Below the pieces are notes generated by a model. That model saw only the letters and a list, made by a program, of their open reading frames with translations, did no database searches and was not told the origin of the DNA. From Papilionanthe hookeriana x Papilionanthe teres (lineage: Eukaryota > Streptophyta > Magnoliopsida > Asparagales > Orchidaceae): 64,000 bases of DNA. Each line of letters begins with the position of its first letter. Positions within the stretch are counted from its first letter, which is position 1. Location: positions 122,832,852 through 122,896,851 of the forward strand of contig CM040423.1 of assembly GCA_022702705.1 (NCBI GenBank). The letters run 5' to 3'. Below, one piece after another: positions 46,819 to 59,800 of the stretch. The position numbers and the translations under genes were made by a program.

Positions 46819-47410
46819 TATTTGTTCATCGGCAAATCGTCATTTAGAGGAGATTCTGCCGGCAAAGGGTGTCTTTGCGAGAAAGTCTGCTAAGACTTGT
46901 CCCTTTACGGCACGAAGAGACACGAAAGTTATATCGAATTGCGATAATATCATTGACCATCGCGCAGTCCGTCGGAAAGTGTTGGACGAGTCATCAAGTA
47001 TTGCGATGGATTAAATTTCGAGATCGAGTTGACCTTATGAGAAAGCATGAGGTGCCTGAGTTTTTGAGCGGCGAAGATCAGGGCCAAAAAATGCTTTTCA
47101 ATTGTGGGATACCTTATTTCTGTCGGAAGTAAACGACGGCTTAAATAGTAAAGAGCATTTTCTTTACCCTCATCATTGACACAGGCTAACGGGGCTCCGA
47201 GAGAAGTCGTCTAAAGCCGCGGTGTAAAGTATCGGCGGTCTACACGAGGCCGGGGCCGCTAAGACGGGAGGTGTCATTAAATATTGTTTAATGTCCTCGA
47301 AGGCCATCTAGCATTTCTCTTCCCAAATAAATTTGGCGTCCTTTTTAACTAGTGCTGAGAAAGGTGACACCTACGACAAGTTTGAGATAAAGCGTCGAAG
47401 ATATGCCAAC
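46819..47410 (-). pseudogene. First RNase H domain of element B, heavily frameshifted
   Basis: The DNA aligns with element A's 14166-14763 along its full length, but the protein frame is interrupted so often that only short fragments read, such as the residues around the complement of 47110-47200. Role as for element A. Confidence 0.7.
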
Positions 47411-48400
47411 TTCCCTTGAAAAGATCATAGTTGTTTTAAGGTTTTGGGAGGCGGCATTTCTAAGATAGCTTTAATCTTTTCCTGGTAGATTTCAATTCCA
47501 CGATGTCGGACAACGAATCCTAAGAATTTCCCGGAGGTGACGCCGAAGGCGCATTTTAATGGATTCATCTTAAGGTTAAATTGCCTTAATCGTTCGAAAA
47601 CAAATCTCAAATCATACAGGTGGTTTTCCTTTACTTTGCTTTTGATGACCACATCGTCCACGTAGCATTCGACTTGATTGTGGATGAGGTCATCAAAAAT
47701 TCTTGTCATCGCTCTACGATATGTTGCTCCTGCATTCTTCGGTCAAATGGCATCACTTGTGTAGCAAAATACTCCGATCGGCGTTACGAATGCTTGTAAG
47801 CTTTTCATCTTCTGGAGCCATTTTTATCCGGTTGTATCACGAAGATCCATCCATGAATGAAAATATCTCATGTGTCGAAGCAATGTCGATCATTAGTTTT
47901 GGGATCGGTAGAGGAATTCATCATTTGGACATGCCTTGTTTAAATCTCCGAAGTCCACACAAATTCGATCGACCATTCTTCTTTACGGCGGCACCACATT
48001 GGCTAACCAAGTCGGGTATTGTTCTTCACGGACAAATTTGGCGTCTATTAGCTTTTTAACTTCGGCTATGACTTGTTGTTCGATTTCTAGACGCATTCTT
48101 ACAGGACCTTGTCCGGCTGGGACGAAGTAGGATCCACTCCTAGCTTATGGACTGCGACCTCTGGAGCTAATCCTGGCATCTCATCTAGTTCCAAGCAAAA
48201 CAGTCTTTAAATTCCATTAATAACTTTTTTATTTCTTCGGAGTCTTCTTTATTGAGTAAGGAGCTAACAAAGGTAGGTCTAGGCTCTTCTCTAGTACCTA
48301 AGTTAACTTCCGTTAGTTCATCTATTGTAGATTTAATCTCTTCTTCGAATTACAGTGGAGCGTCTCCAATTTGTAAATCTTCGAGTTTGTCTGTAGTTTC
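47411..48400 (-). pseudogene. pol: Reverse transcriptase of element B
   Basis: The ORF 47709-47425 holds CYVDDVVIKSKVKENH (YVDD codons at 47664-47653), RLRQFNLKMNPLKCAFGVTS and GFVVRHRGIEIYQEKIKAI, the palm and thumb of a Ty3/gypsy RT. N-terminal pieces at about 48300-48190 match element A (LLNKEDSEE, MEFKD). The middle (about 48180-47710) is shifted through several frames. Confidence 0.87.
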
Positions 48401-48413
48401 CATGCGGTTTTCA

Positions 48414-49028
48414 TTAGACTCGCAAGTGACAACCAAGCAAAATTCGGTATCGTCGGCGATCCTGCTGTGCCGAATCCGAGTCCATACTTTGAATTGGGTG
48501 GACGACGGAATTATTCCATAATTTTTCAAAATGTTGTGTTTGACCTTTTGTCCATTGTCGAGGTAAGAAACCACGTTGAATTAAACTTTGAACACGGGGA
48601 GAGTACCACTCAAAAGGTAATTCCATTAATTCGATGAAGTGACATCTTGATTGTACATTATTTTTAGTTTTGGAGGAAGAAGCACCACGGTAGAATTTGA
48701 TTGGCTTTGCACCGCCGCTACTTACCTCTTTGACCACCATACCCTCGATCTTATTAGAATGGATCGGGGTTAAGGTCATAGTATGTACGTAATGGTTAAT
48801 CTTCTCGTACATTGATTTGTATTCTTCATTCTTTTCATCTTCGAGGGAGATCTTTAATTGCGGCTTCTTCGAGCTTATTGTTCTTGCTTCTTGCTTGATT
48901 TCTTTTTCTTCTTCGGAACTATCTTCCCAATCAACATTGATGGTTGGTTTCCTCGTCCAAGCGATCCTAACGTCTCTACCACGGCCTCGTCCCGGCCTCG
49001 ACCTCGGATGCGAGTTGTGGAGAGACCT
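48414..49028 (-). pseudogene. Protease-RT spacer of element B
   Basis: The ORF 48812-48414 starts YEKINHYVHTMTLTPIHSNK and parallels element A's 12774-13004 with small shifts. Upstream, about 48985-49020 encodes the RG-rich tract also seen in element A. No known domain. Confidence 0.6.
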
Positions 49029-49928
49029 TCACCATCTCGCCGGAAGGGAGTGGTGAGTGAGCTGTTGGACTAGAACTTCGGGTTCTTCGTTGTCCCGAAC
49101 TTTCTTTGCTTCATTTGTTATGGTATCTCTGGAGAAGATTGTTTTCTTCGGTGGTGCATAATAAGCTGCGTCTTCATGGATTCCAATTTCATGTACGGAG
49201 AATGGTTGTAAGTCACCTTTGATGCCTTTGTTCTCCTCCATCGTAGTATTTGATGCATCGATGTAGAGATGATGGTACCATCCTGTTTTCATGTATCCAT
49301 GGTCGGCCCGAGTAGAGCGTTGAACGACGTTTTCTGAATCAATTATGTGAAATTTTGCGGTTTTCTTTGCTAAGTCACCGGTCTTCATTAGTAGCGTTAT
49401 TGACCCGAGGGCTCTTTCTCCTTTCTGGTTGAATCCTCTTAATAACATTTTGTCGGCTTCGAGCTCACGAGCATCAATTTCCAAATATGCTAGTGTTCGG
49501 AGACTCATTATATTGATTGATACTCCTGGATCCACCAATACTACGGAGAGCGTAAACTTCCCGATTGTAAGCTCGAAATGTACAACGGTCGGTTGTGATC
49601 TGTCGTCCCAAGTAGTAGGTTATTGTCCGTGAAGGTAACACCTCGCTTGTTCCTTTAACGAGCAAACCTCATCTAAGGAATCTCCGGCCATTTGAGCTAA
49701 GCAAATTTTCGGATCAAGTAAGGCCTTGATCAGAGCTTCTCTCATCTCCTTTGATAAGATGAGAGCATCGTAGATGCTCAGTTTGGGTGGTAGTTTCCTA
49801 AGATGGGCTAGCACGTTGTAGTCCACTTTATTTCCATGTGTCTCGGCTTCTTCTCGCATGGGTATTTCTTCTGCAGGGTTGGTTCTTCTTGAACAACCAC
49901 ACTGCTTTCCTTTGTCATTTGGACCCAT
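49029..49928 (-). pseudogene. Pre-protease and aspartic protease of element B
   Basis: The ORF 49928-49620 carries DYNVLAHLRKLPPKLSIYDA and DALILSKEMREALIKALL, the conserved pre-protease segment of Ogre-type polyproteins. The protease ORF 49538-49029 begins at VDPGVSINIMSLRTLAYLEI (active-site D-P-G) and continues LLRGFNQKGERALGSITLL, FHIIDSE and GDLQPFSVHEIGIHEDAAYY. This is the best-preserved protease of the window. One shift near 49540-49620 separates it from the preceding segment. Confidence 0.87.
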
Positions 49929-49954
49929 TCTCGGAGGTAGAACTCTTCCACTTC

Positions 49955-51640
49955 TTAAGTTGACTTCGTAATTTCTTCGAATCTAGTGTTGAGCTTGCTG
50001 GTGTTTCTTCCTGAATCGGAATGACGAGGCTCTCTCGGATTAGCTTCGAGTACGAAGGCTTTAACTCTATTGTGAGTCGGAGCTCCTCGAAACTCGCGGA
50101 TAGATTCGTTGCTTGTTGAACTCTCGTAGCCTCCTTGATGGATGTCTTCTTTGTCATTTTGATCGTCGAGATTGTGTATGATTTGAGAATTGTCGTTGGT
50201 ATCGAAACCGATGTCCGGATTGTCGCTAGTTACGTAATCGTTAGAAACAGTCAAAACGTAGCCAACGCCATCACCCTTTTCATTATATGATCCCACCGAA
50301 GTGAGCAAATAATCATACGAGTCGAGAGGTTCGAGGGATTTCTCCCCGAATCGAAACAACTATCCTAGGATAAGCGGCCCCTAGTCAGCCTTAGGAGCCT
50401 CGGTCTTCTCTTCTTCGTCGATTTTCTTCTTCTCTTCAATCGTCTCCTGTTGAGGTGATTCTCCTATCGCAAGTGATAGTGGCGACTTGGCAGGTTTCGA
50501 ACTCTGAATTGAAGCTCGCACTGAAGCGGTTTGGATGCTGTCTAAAATCTTTTTCGAAGACCTTGTCCAAGCGGTAGTTCATCCATCGTCAGTCGTATAG
50601 GGATCTATCAGAATGATGGGACCAGTTGAGACAACATTAACGGAACCTCCTTTCTGGGGTTCCTTCATGTATTCCTTCGGGATTGTTATATTCCCTTTCC
50701 GAAGGTTGTCATTGAACTAACTTTTGAAGGTAATGCAATCTTCTATCTTGTGTCCAAGCATCTGATGATAAGGACAAAAGTTGGGATCACTTTTCTTGTT
50801 GACTTCCTCTGGTCTCTGAGGCTCCAGCGGTGGAAATGCGGAGTTTTCATCGGACTACGGAACATTTTCGGCACTTGCTTCATTCTTGAATGGATATTCC
50901 CTACTCGAAGCTCCCTTAATGTACGTTGCTTGAGGAGGCGGTTGTTCATACTTGTGGAGATGGCTGATAGTTGGGTCGGGGTTGTTGATAATTACTGTTG
51001 AGGATTCTTGTGGCCGTTCGGACGATATTTGTATCGGTTGCTTGCCTTTGTCGGCTGCTGCAGCGATCCCGGATTTCTTTTCAAAAGTCTTCACGGGCTT
51101 TTGCTTGTACGTCTTGTCGGCGAAACTTAATTGCTTCGCCTCCTCTTGCAAGCTCCCGGCCTTGCTTAATAACTTCTCGAAAGTCTTAATAATGAATCCT
51201 TTGAGGAGAAGTGCTATCGGGCCGTGAATGCTTTTAAGTAAGATGCCGACTGCATGTTGTTCTTGTAGTTGTGGTTCACACTTCATGCTTAAGTTCCTCC
51301 ATCGAAGTATGTAATCCACCAAAGTTTCATTCGGCTTACGCTTCTCTACCACTAAATCACCTATAGTGATGTGGTGCTTGAGCTCCGGCGAATCGCTTGA
51401 TGAAAAGGTTTTCTAGTTTTGAGAATGTCTTCACTTGAACCATTCGGTAATTCGCATACCGATCGAAGGCGATCCCGACGAGCTGGCGACGAGCTGTCGG
51501 AAGAGTAATGCATCGCTCCCGCGGCATTGCAACAGGCGGCACGAAAGTGTTCGACATGCTTGTCGGGGTTCCCGGTTCCATCAAAGGTCTTGAACGAGAG
51601 GTGGTACGAAGCCTTTTGGGTACTGGACGGCGTCGAATTC
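49955..51640 (-). pseudogene. gag: gag capsid, nucleocapsid and linker of element B
   Basis: The ORF 51584-51357 includes FSKLENLFIKRFAGAQA, and 51352-50855 continues KPNETLVDYILRWRNL to IHGPIALLLKGF and the Gln/Pro-rich tail. The zinc-knuckle codons (CPYH...GHKIEDC) are at about 50776-50734. The acidic linker 50359-49955 contains DDQNDKEDIHQGGYESS, uninterrupted at the exact place where the solo LTR sits in element A; this gives the empty-site sequence. Shifts near 51355, 50850 and 50720 break the frame. Confidence 0.87.
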
Positions 51641-51706
51641 TTCCGGGTAAGGTCTACCCGTCCGAATGGATGCCCCGCTCCTTGATTGTGCTAAGGCTTC
51701 TCGCTC

Positions 51707-53391
51707 CTACTGTTCCACCAAGCTCTTGATATCTTTTTCTGGAATCATACTTTGTGTTGTATCTTTCTTTAGCTGATCATCCCTGTTGACGGATGTAATC
51801 TCTTTTCCTCCGTCCACAATGTGAATGACCTCTGGGGGTGTCTCTCTTTGGGGTTGCACTTGACTCTGGAGAGTGGCTAGGGCTATAGTCATCTCTTCCA
51901 TCATCTTCGCCATTTGGGCGATCGTATCGTCTTTCTCTTGAAGCTGTCTTCTCATCACTTCTGGCTCCTCTCTTTCGCGAGTCGCAGGAGCACCCTGTGA
52001 AGCTGACGAAGCTCGTGTTTCGACCATGTTGATTTCTGCATACTCGTCGTCCATGAATTCCGATGAATCAATCTCGTCTCCGAATTTCTCTTCTCTTTCC
52101 TTTGCTAGTCGTCGAATATCAGTCCTCAACTTTTCCATAGCGTCCTCTAGCGGTCTTTTTTGTGCATCTTCACAGTTGTCGTGTGATAGCTGCCGGGCTC
52201 CCTTCTCACGAGTCCCCTTTACTGCAGTGGCACTTTCTTCAGATTCAAGTCTTCTAAGGAGACTTTCTTTCTCAGGCTGTTGTTTCAATCTCAGTTGTCT
52301 AGTAGTGGGACGCCATACCATCCTTCTAGCAGCAGAAGGTCTAGGACCAGATGGTGCGTCGACCAAATGTCTGGAAGGTGGTATCCTCCCTAATCCGTAA
52401 TCCCGAAACGACGACGGGCGGACTAGCCTTCATCCTTTTACTTGGCTTTTCCGTAACGATGGCGGGTTCTACTCGGGGCCCAAGACGGGATTTGAGCGGC
52501 ACCCGCCCTATCCTTCTTAGAATCTCTGATACGGGGCATTTCTCTTTCTTTGCTAGTTTCTCGATCACAGTCTGTAGTCGGGCAAATGGCGTGATCCTAG
52601 CCCTTTTCTTTCTGTTGTCATCGTAGTATGCTGGTCGAGGTAATGTAGAAACAATCCTGCGGACATTTTCCTCGTCAGCTGCGGCGGAAAGGGGATGGAA
52701 TCTGCTTCCTTCCAAAAAGGGTGTATCTTAAGGCAATGGTATATATTCAGGTAGTGGTGTGTACTCAGGGATTTCTGGGATTTCCTCTAGGAAAGCAACT
52801 TCGGGTGCTCTGGCCTTCCTGGCAATCTTCCTACTTCTGTTCCTTCTTTGGGTCCATGTTAGTGATGGAATTCTTGAGCTGGACCCGATTTCAAAAATAG
52901 AAGGTCTCACAGGAAAGTCTGTACCCTCCACGGTAACAGGTTCACCATAGTTCTGGATTTCCTTCCCCTTTAATTTGGCAGAAGCCGGGGTAGGTGCAGA
53001 AACAACTAGACCAGTGGGGGTAGCAAGAACAGTCCTCCTGCGGACGGCGAGTACTCCTCTCGGTCGAGATCTTTTGCAGGGGAGGAAACTCTCGAGTTGA
53101 CCTAAGGTTGAACTCGATCAGCGGCTTCTTAGCTTCAAATACTTTGTTTGTCAGTGCGAAAAGGGAAACGTCGGTGATCTTGACATTTGTGTTCTCGAAT
53201 CCTTATCCAAACCGGATGATCCCATTATCGGGCAGCTCATCCTTATAAACAGCGAAGTCCAATCCATTGGTGAAGGAGAAAATCAGCTTTGGGGCTTCCA
53301 TTTCTGCAGGGTAGATTCCGGTTGTCAGTCCCAAGTTATGCTTCTTCTCATCAAGACGAAAGGAAAGGAATCGAAAAGAGTCCGAACTCAT
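51707..53391 (-). pseudogene. Pre-gag ORF / gag N-terminal region of element B
   Basis: The ATG at 53391 opens MSSDSFRFLSFRLDEKKHNL and continues to 53203. Further pieces are 52931-52728 (basic RTQRRNRSRKIARKA-like segment, acidic Pro/Glu tail), 52715-52341 (KRARITPFARLQTVIEKLAK) and 52366-51707 (long Glu/Lys/Arg/Gln coiled coil with LQEKDDTIAQMAKMMEEM). The same segments occur in element A. I do not recognise the product. By position it is the Ogre ORF1 or an extended gag N-terminus. Confidence 0.65.
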
Positions 53392-53810
53392 TCTTGTTCA
53401 TGTATTTATAAGAAGGAGTTATTTGTTAAAAGAATCATTTATTAGAGGGTTTGTTTATTTAGAACGGAATGTTCAAAGGTGTAGAGAAGGTAAGGAATCC
53501 GATTCAGAGTTGGAAAGGAAAAGAAAGTCTTATGCAAGACTTCTCGACTCGAAGGATCACTCCTAAACTAACACCTATTGGGGGTCCACCCCACCTCGGA
53601 AATGAGGTAAAAGGATCTCGGAACCTCTCTGTTTAGGGGTGTCTAAACGAGTGGCTCCTAAATCCGAGAGAATGTTGGCTATACTTGTTCAAGGTAGAAA
53701 TGAACATAGCATCCCAACGGAAAGAAGGGTAGTTTGATCCATTAAGGACATGGATGCACTACCAATTTTTGAAAGCAGAATTATCTGATTAAAAATGGAG
53801 AGAGGAATCT
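53392..53810 (-). other. Untranslated leader of element B
   Basis: No gene. It holds the site complementary to the 3' end (53571-53588) and the counterpart of element A's hairpin (about 53628-53651), which here has one extra base in an arm (CTCG for CTG). Confidence 0.65.
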
Positions 53811-53828
53811 TCCCCAGCGGAGTCGCCA
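53811..53828 (-). other. Primer-binding site, tRNA-Arg type (element B)
   Basis: The complement reads TGGCGACTCCGCTGGGGA, identical to element A's site, five bases from the LTR end. Confidence 0.88.
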
Positions 53829-53833
53829 GAAGT

Positions 53834-56800
53834 TGTCGTCATATTTTTAGATTGTGTGTTTTATTTTGAAAAGGGGTCGCCTAACAGAAGTTGTCAACGA
53901 ATTTTTAATTTAGTTTAAATAAATAATTTGAAAAGTAGTATTTGATTTTGAAAATAATTTTAAGTTTGAAAAATTTTAAGATATGAAATCAAACTGATCT
54001 CACATCCCGAATAGTTTATATAAACGAACACCACACCACAAGCCGTGTATCTATCCCTAAGGATAGACACACTGCTTGATGGTGGGAGTCGATTAAATAA
54101 ACTAGAAGATTTGTGACATCCGTTTGGTCTGCGAACCAATTTTATAAGCCGACAAATTCCCCTGCATAATATGAAAGCACTAAACAGGGTTTATATTACC
54201 TGGGTTCTTTAAAATTCCCTATAAGGGCAAGCCCCTATAGTTAATTACATCTTAAGTGACGGGAATCACCTAAGAAAACTCTCGATAATAATTAATAATT
54301 CTGCTCTCAAGAATTTCAAAGTTTAAGTTTTCAAAGGATTGAATTTTGGAATTTCAATAGGGAATGGATCAAGTTTGGAACATTTTGTTTTGAGAATTCA
54401 AAGGAAGAAAGGTAGAAGAAATCACAGATTCAAAGTGAACTTCGGTGATTTCCCGACTATCCTATTGTTTGGCTTGAATTTAGGAAAGTCCTAATGTCTA
54501 TTTAATGTTTTGATTTTGTCAATTTTAATTAATTAGGGCTTATATTTATATGATAGAATCATACAAATAGCCTCGAAGATGTGAGGGTTTATGTCGTATC
54601 AGACGACTACCTCGGAATCCTAAGACCGGTTAGGGCTTAATTTGCAATGCAAATGCCTAACGAAGAGTTGAGGATTTATGTTGCACTAGGCAAACTACCT
54701 TGAAGTCTTATGGCTTTGTTGTTTAGTTCTAGGAAAGTTTTCTCGAAGTAGACTCGAGTTTTGCTTGATGACGATGGCCGTGCTGCCCACCATGCTCCGA
54801 GCTCCTTGTTGTTGCAGAGGTTTAGTTTTAGAAGTCATAAATCAGGAGATGACAAAAGTGTTTTGGTTTAGAGAAAATCTTAATTTCCAAGTGTTTTCAA
54901 TATTTTAATTAAAACAAATCTTAAAGTTGATTATAACAACACCGGTTAAGATCCCACGGTTCCATCCTTCCGGCATCGTTATTTTTATCGGATTCACTTA
55001 GTCCAGATGAATTTGCTAAACTCAACTGAATGAGTTCCACACTTTCATTTAGACCGTGGGAAATCCCGTTAGCAACACGTAGGTTACATCATCCGAGGTA
55101 TTCCCGATCATCCAACATAACGTTTTAATTTAGTTGTAATTGTAGTTTTGTGTTACGTTTGTGATTAAATTTTGAGTTGTTTTATATTTTGGAATGTTGT
55201 GGCGGTGAATTTTATCTTGCAATGACTTTTAATTTAGTTTTGGTTTCGGTTTCAGGGACTATCCTAAAGGTGTGGGTTTTCATGCAACAGTTGTTTATCA
55301 TGCAAGAAAAGTAAGTGCAATGCGGTTAAATAAATTGCAATAATGTAAATTGCAAGAAAGTAAATTGCAATAAAATAAAAGCGTACATGGAAGGTCTTCA
55401 CGTCATCCCAAGCTGCACTTAAAACACAATTAGAATATTTAAGCAAGTTCCTAGGTAAAGCTAAGGGAAGGGTTATGATTTTCTACCAAATTCCTAATCC
55501 TATAGCTAGTCATTTCCTATGACGTCTAGGTTCCTTGTGTTTTGGTTTAAAGACGATTTTCTTCATCAAAGAACAATCAAGTTCAATTGTTCTTATGAAC
55601 ATCCTATCATATCGAGGAAGTGCTTAAGGCAAATCTTAAACATCTTTTCAATATTTCTAGGATTGTTTTAAGTCCAGAATGAATTCGATTACACAAATGA
55701 ATTAATCGTCCGAGGTTTAGTTAAGTTTTGTTATTATTTTACTGAGTGAACTAGGATGTTTGAATGTCTTATAAGTGAAGTAACATTTCATTTAATATTC
55801 TGTTTAGGAGTTATGACAACTAAAGCTTTCGAGGGTAAATTGGTGTTCAAATGGTTTGTGATTTAGTTTAAATTCAATTAATGGGTTTAAATTTGGAATA
55901 GTGTTCAAGTTGCTTTATATTTAATTTCTTTCTGTTTCAGGTGATGTTATTTAATTCAATTTAATTTAACTTTAATTTAATTTAATTTAATTTTAATTTA
56001 ATTTAATTCAATTTAGTTTGATTTGATGTTAAATTAATTTAGTTTAATTTGATTTAATTTCCTTTAATTTAATTTAATTTGATTTAATTTTAATTTAATT
56101 TGATTTAATTTAATTTAATTTAATTTATTATGTTTTAATTTAATTTAATTTAATTTAATTTAATTTGTTTTAATTTAATTTAATTTAAATTTGATTTAAT
56201 TTAATTTATTTATTTAATTTAATTTAATTTAATTTAATTTATTCATTTAATTTAATTTAATTTTAATTTTAATTTAATTTAATTTAATTTGATTAATCTT
56301 TAATTTAATTTTATTTGATTTAATTTCATTTAATTCAATTTGATTTATTTAATTTAATTTAATTTTTAATTTAATTTTATTATTAACTTTAATTGAAATT
56401 TTAAAAGAGTTTAATAATTTAACTTTAGTTTAATGATTAAGTCTTTTAATATTTTAAATTTGAGTTATCATTTTAATGAAGAATTAAATATTAATGAGAT
56501 GATTAATTTAGGGATTTTTAAATTAAAGAATAAATCTCTTCCTAACAATATCCCTATTTTAATAATTCCAATTTTATTATTCTTCCCAAATTTAATCAAT
56601 TATTTAATTAAGGTTTATTTCAATTATTTTAAATTGTTTAATGTGTTTCTACCCTTTAATTATTTAAATTTCAATCATCCAAATCAGATTAAGATCAAAT
56701 ATTTTACTTGTTAATTTTATTAAACCTAAAGTTTTAATTGAGGTTTAAAATTTTAATTACCACTTTGCCCTTTAAGCTTAATAATTTCATAACTCACTAA

Positions 56801-59800
56801 ATTGAGCTCAAATGAACTTGAAATTTTTATGTGACTTCACCCATATGTCAATAAAGACATGAGAGGAGAAAATGTGATTTTTCTGTATTTAATTTATTTA
56901 TATAATTATTTTTGGTAAAAAATAGAGATTTCCAAGGAAAATTTGATAACATAACCAAGGGAAAGTTTCTGTCCTTAAGAAAATTAGGGGACATTCCTAA
57001 TGGCAAGAGGACCACTTGGACCAATTTTGGTGATTTTTTGAATTATATTATTTTTATTATAATTATTTTAAGTTTTGGAGTGTTAATTAATTTAAAAATA
57101 AAATAAAGGTTGAAAAATGAACTTTATATTTTTCAAAAATCTCTCTGATATCAAGGAAATCAGAGAATTAATTTTTGCAATTTTTTGATTTTTCTATGAT
57201 TTATTATAATTATTTTGGTGAAAATGCTAGAAAACACATTTTTTAATTTTAAAATTACCCTAGGGCTTTAAAATTTAATATCTCATTAAATAGACATAAG
57301 AAAAATATGGGGTTTGTTCCTAAGTGATTAAAATTCAAAATGTGACATTTTGGTGAATTTTATTATTTTTGTGATTTTTATTATTTTTTAATTATTAAAA
57401 ATATTAAAATAATATTAAAAATCAACATTTTTAGAAAATTGAAATTTTAATTTTCTTAAATTCACTAATATCAGAGAGGCTCCAAAACCAATTTGTTGAA
57501 TTTTTGAAAGGTATTTTGAAAGTTATGAATTTTTAAAGTTCAAATTGACTAAATGGCTTAATCAACCCATTTAGTAGGGCTAACCAAGTCCAATTGACTT
57601 CAGATTTTTATGGTGGGTTCCTCTGATCCTAAAGGTCAATGGAGAATTGATTTCAAGTTAATTTGTTGTATGGTTAGCTCTAATTAATTAGGGATCTATT
57701 TTGGGTGTTTAAGCCAATTAGGGTTATTTTAAATGAACTAACTCAAAATCTATTTTTTCTAGGGTCCTCTGGTCATAAGGGACATCACCAAATTTTCCTA
57801 GAATTTATTTCACAACATGCTAATTATTGGAATTAAAATACTCTAAACAGTAACATGAATTTGAAAAGTCAATAACTTCTCATAGGGATGGCCTTTGACT
57901 TTGGAAAATTCAGGGAATGTTCCCAAATTTAGAGGATTCAAAAGCCCTATGGTCTCATGCCATGGTGAATTTCCTATATGCAAGGAGAATTAAAAGAATG
58001 CAAATAGTAAATAAATTATTAAAAATAAAATACTTGATGAAATTAAATGATTTCTTTTCCACATTATTCTCCTCTGTTCACTGAGCAAGAGGGTATTTTT
58101 ATTTTATTTTTATGATTTTCCTACACAAAGTTATGAATTTTCCAAGTTCAGGGAATTAAATAAATAGAAAAAATCCCTAATTTTCTATTTATCCGAGTCG
58201 GTGCCAAGTCATCCTCGGCATCTCCGAACGGCCACGCGGCGCGCTCTCATTCGACTCCGCCGCTTGAGTCAGCAGCCCGGGCCCCGCGGTTCACGTACCA
58301 TCTCCTGGTCCGATGCCATCTGAGCCGTCCGTCCGCGCGTGTATTGAATGAACGACATCCGTTCATCGTCCCCAAGCCTCATAACCCGAGAACCGTCCAT
58401 CTTCTAGGCCTAAGATCTCACTTGATACTTGACCAAATTTAACGTTCTTATGCTCTATGGATTCCTCTCGAGAAGACGAACACATCCATATGGTTTATGT
58501 GGGATGAAATTTACGCAATAAAAATGGAGAATGTTCAGAAGCTCGGGAAGAAGAGTGAGGCCATACCTTTGCTCAGAGAAGTGTGGCTTCGATCTCAGGG
58601 TTGTTTCACCTTCGATTGGATCACAACAAGCTCCGGATGAAGTCTCCTGGTCGCGGTGAATTGCCTAGGTAGGATTTTGACCACGGCCGATCACAAAGCT
58701 TGGAGGGCTGGAGCAACTGGGTGGCTCGGAGATGGGGCTTTTGCTGGTGGACACCTTCTCTTGGTACGGTGAAGGAGTAGGACCAATCAATTTGGGGATT
58801 GGCTCACTGTGGAGAAGTGTCCTGGTTTTGGGCTTGGATTTCAACTCGAAATTGAGCTCGCGGAGAGGAAATGGCGAGGGGATTTCGGTGGGGATCAAAT
58901 GCTCTATGTATGGGAAGTAGTACTGGAACAATTTTGGCAGAGTTTCCTTAAGGTTTGTTTCAGCACCTCTCATGGCCGAGAAGGGGTGGTGTTTAAATAG
59001 GAGAGGGTGGAGGGCCTCCCAGGGAGAGTTAGGGCTTGGGATCAGCTGCTCTTGGCAAGAGAAGAACAGCTACAATGGCCATTGGGGATGGGGCAGCTCA
59101 GCAAGGGAGAATTCCAAAGTTGGCTCACATGTGAGCTCTCGACCATGGTGTTTTCCGGCGACCTGGTGGCTGGCCGGCCAGGCATTGGTCACCCTCAAGG
59201 TCAGGTGGGTCAGGGCTGGGACTTGGTGCAAGCAATTGGCAATTGCCATGTGTAAAGGCTTTGATCCAAAGTAGAATGGGGCATGGCTAGTTTTGAGTCT
59301 AAATGGGTCAATCCACCCATTTGGGCTTGGTGCACCCCTCAAGGTGGCTTTGGATGCTGTGGGGGATCAAAGGGATCAGCTGGTTTGTCATGGAGAAGTC
59401 TTCATCCAAATATATTTGGATTAAATTTATGTTTAGGTGAATCATGATTAAGGCTAATGAGCTTTAGGGATTAAGGAAAGCCCTCCCTCTTCTTACCCAA
59501 TATGGCATGGTGGAGTGTCCAAGGCTCTCATGGCTCACATGTGGCTCATGCATGGCTTCATGGCTCACCTTTGGCTTGGAAAAAGTTTGGTCAACTTCAT
59601 AAAAATGGATTTTAAGGATTTTGGATAATTTGGTGGAAATTTGGATGAAGCTTCATTTAGAATTATTTGATCATTAGTTTAGGACTTAGGGATGATTTTA
59701 ATTGAAAGTATGATGAGGGGAAATGTCATATGGGCTTTGGGACCAATTTTGGGCCTTTGGATGTGGTAAAAGATGGGCTTTTAAAATGGTTTAAGGAATG

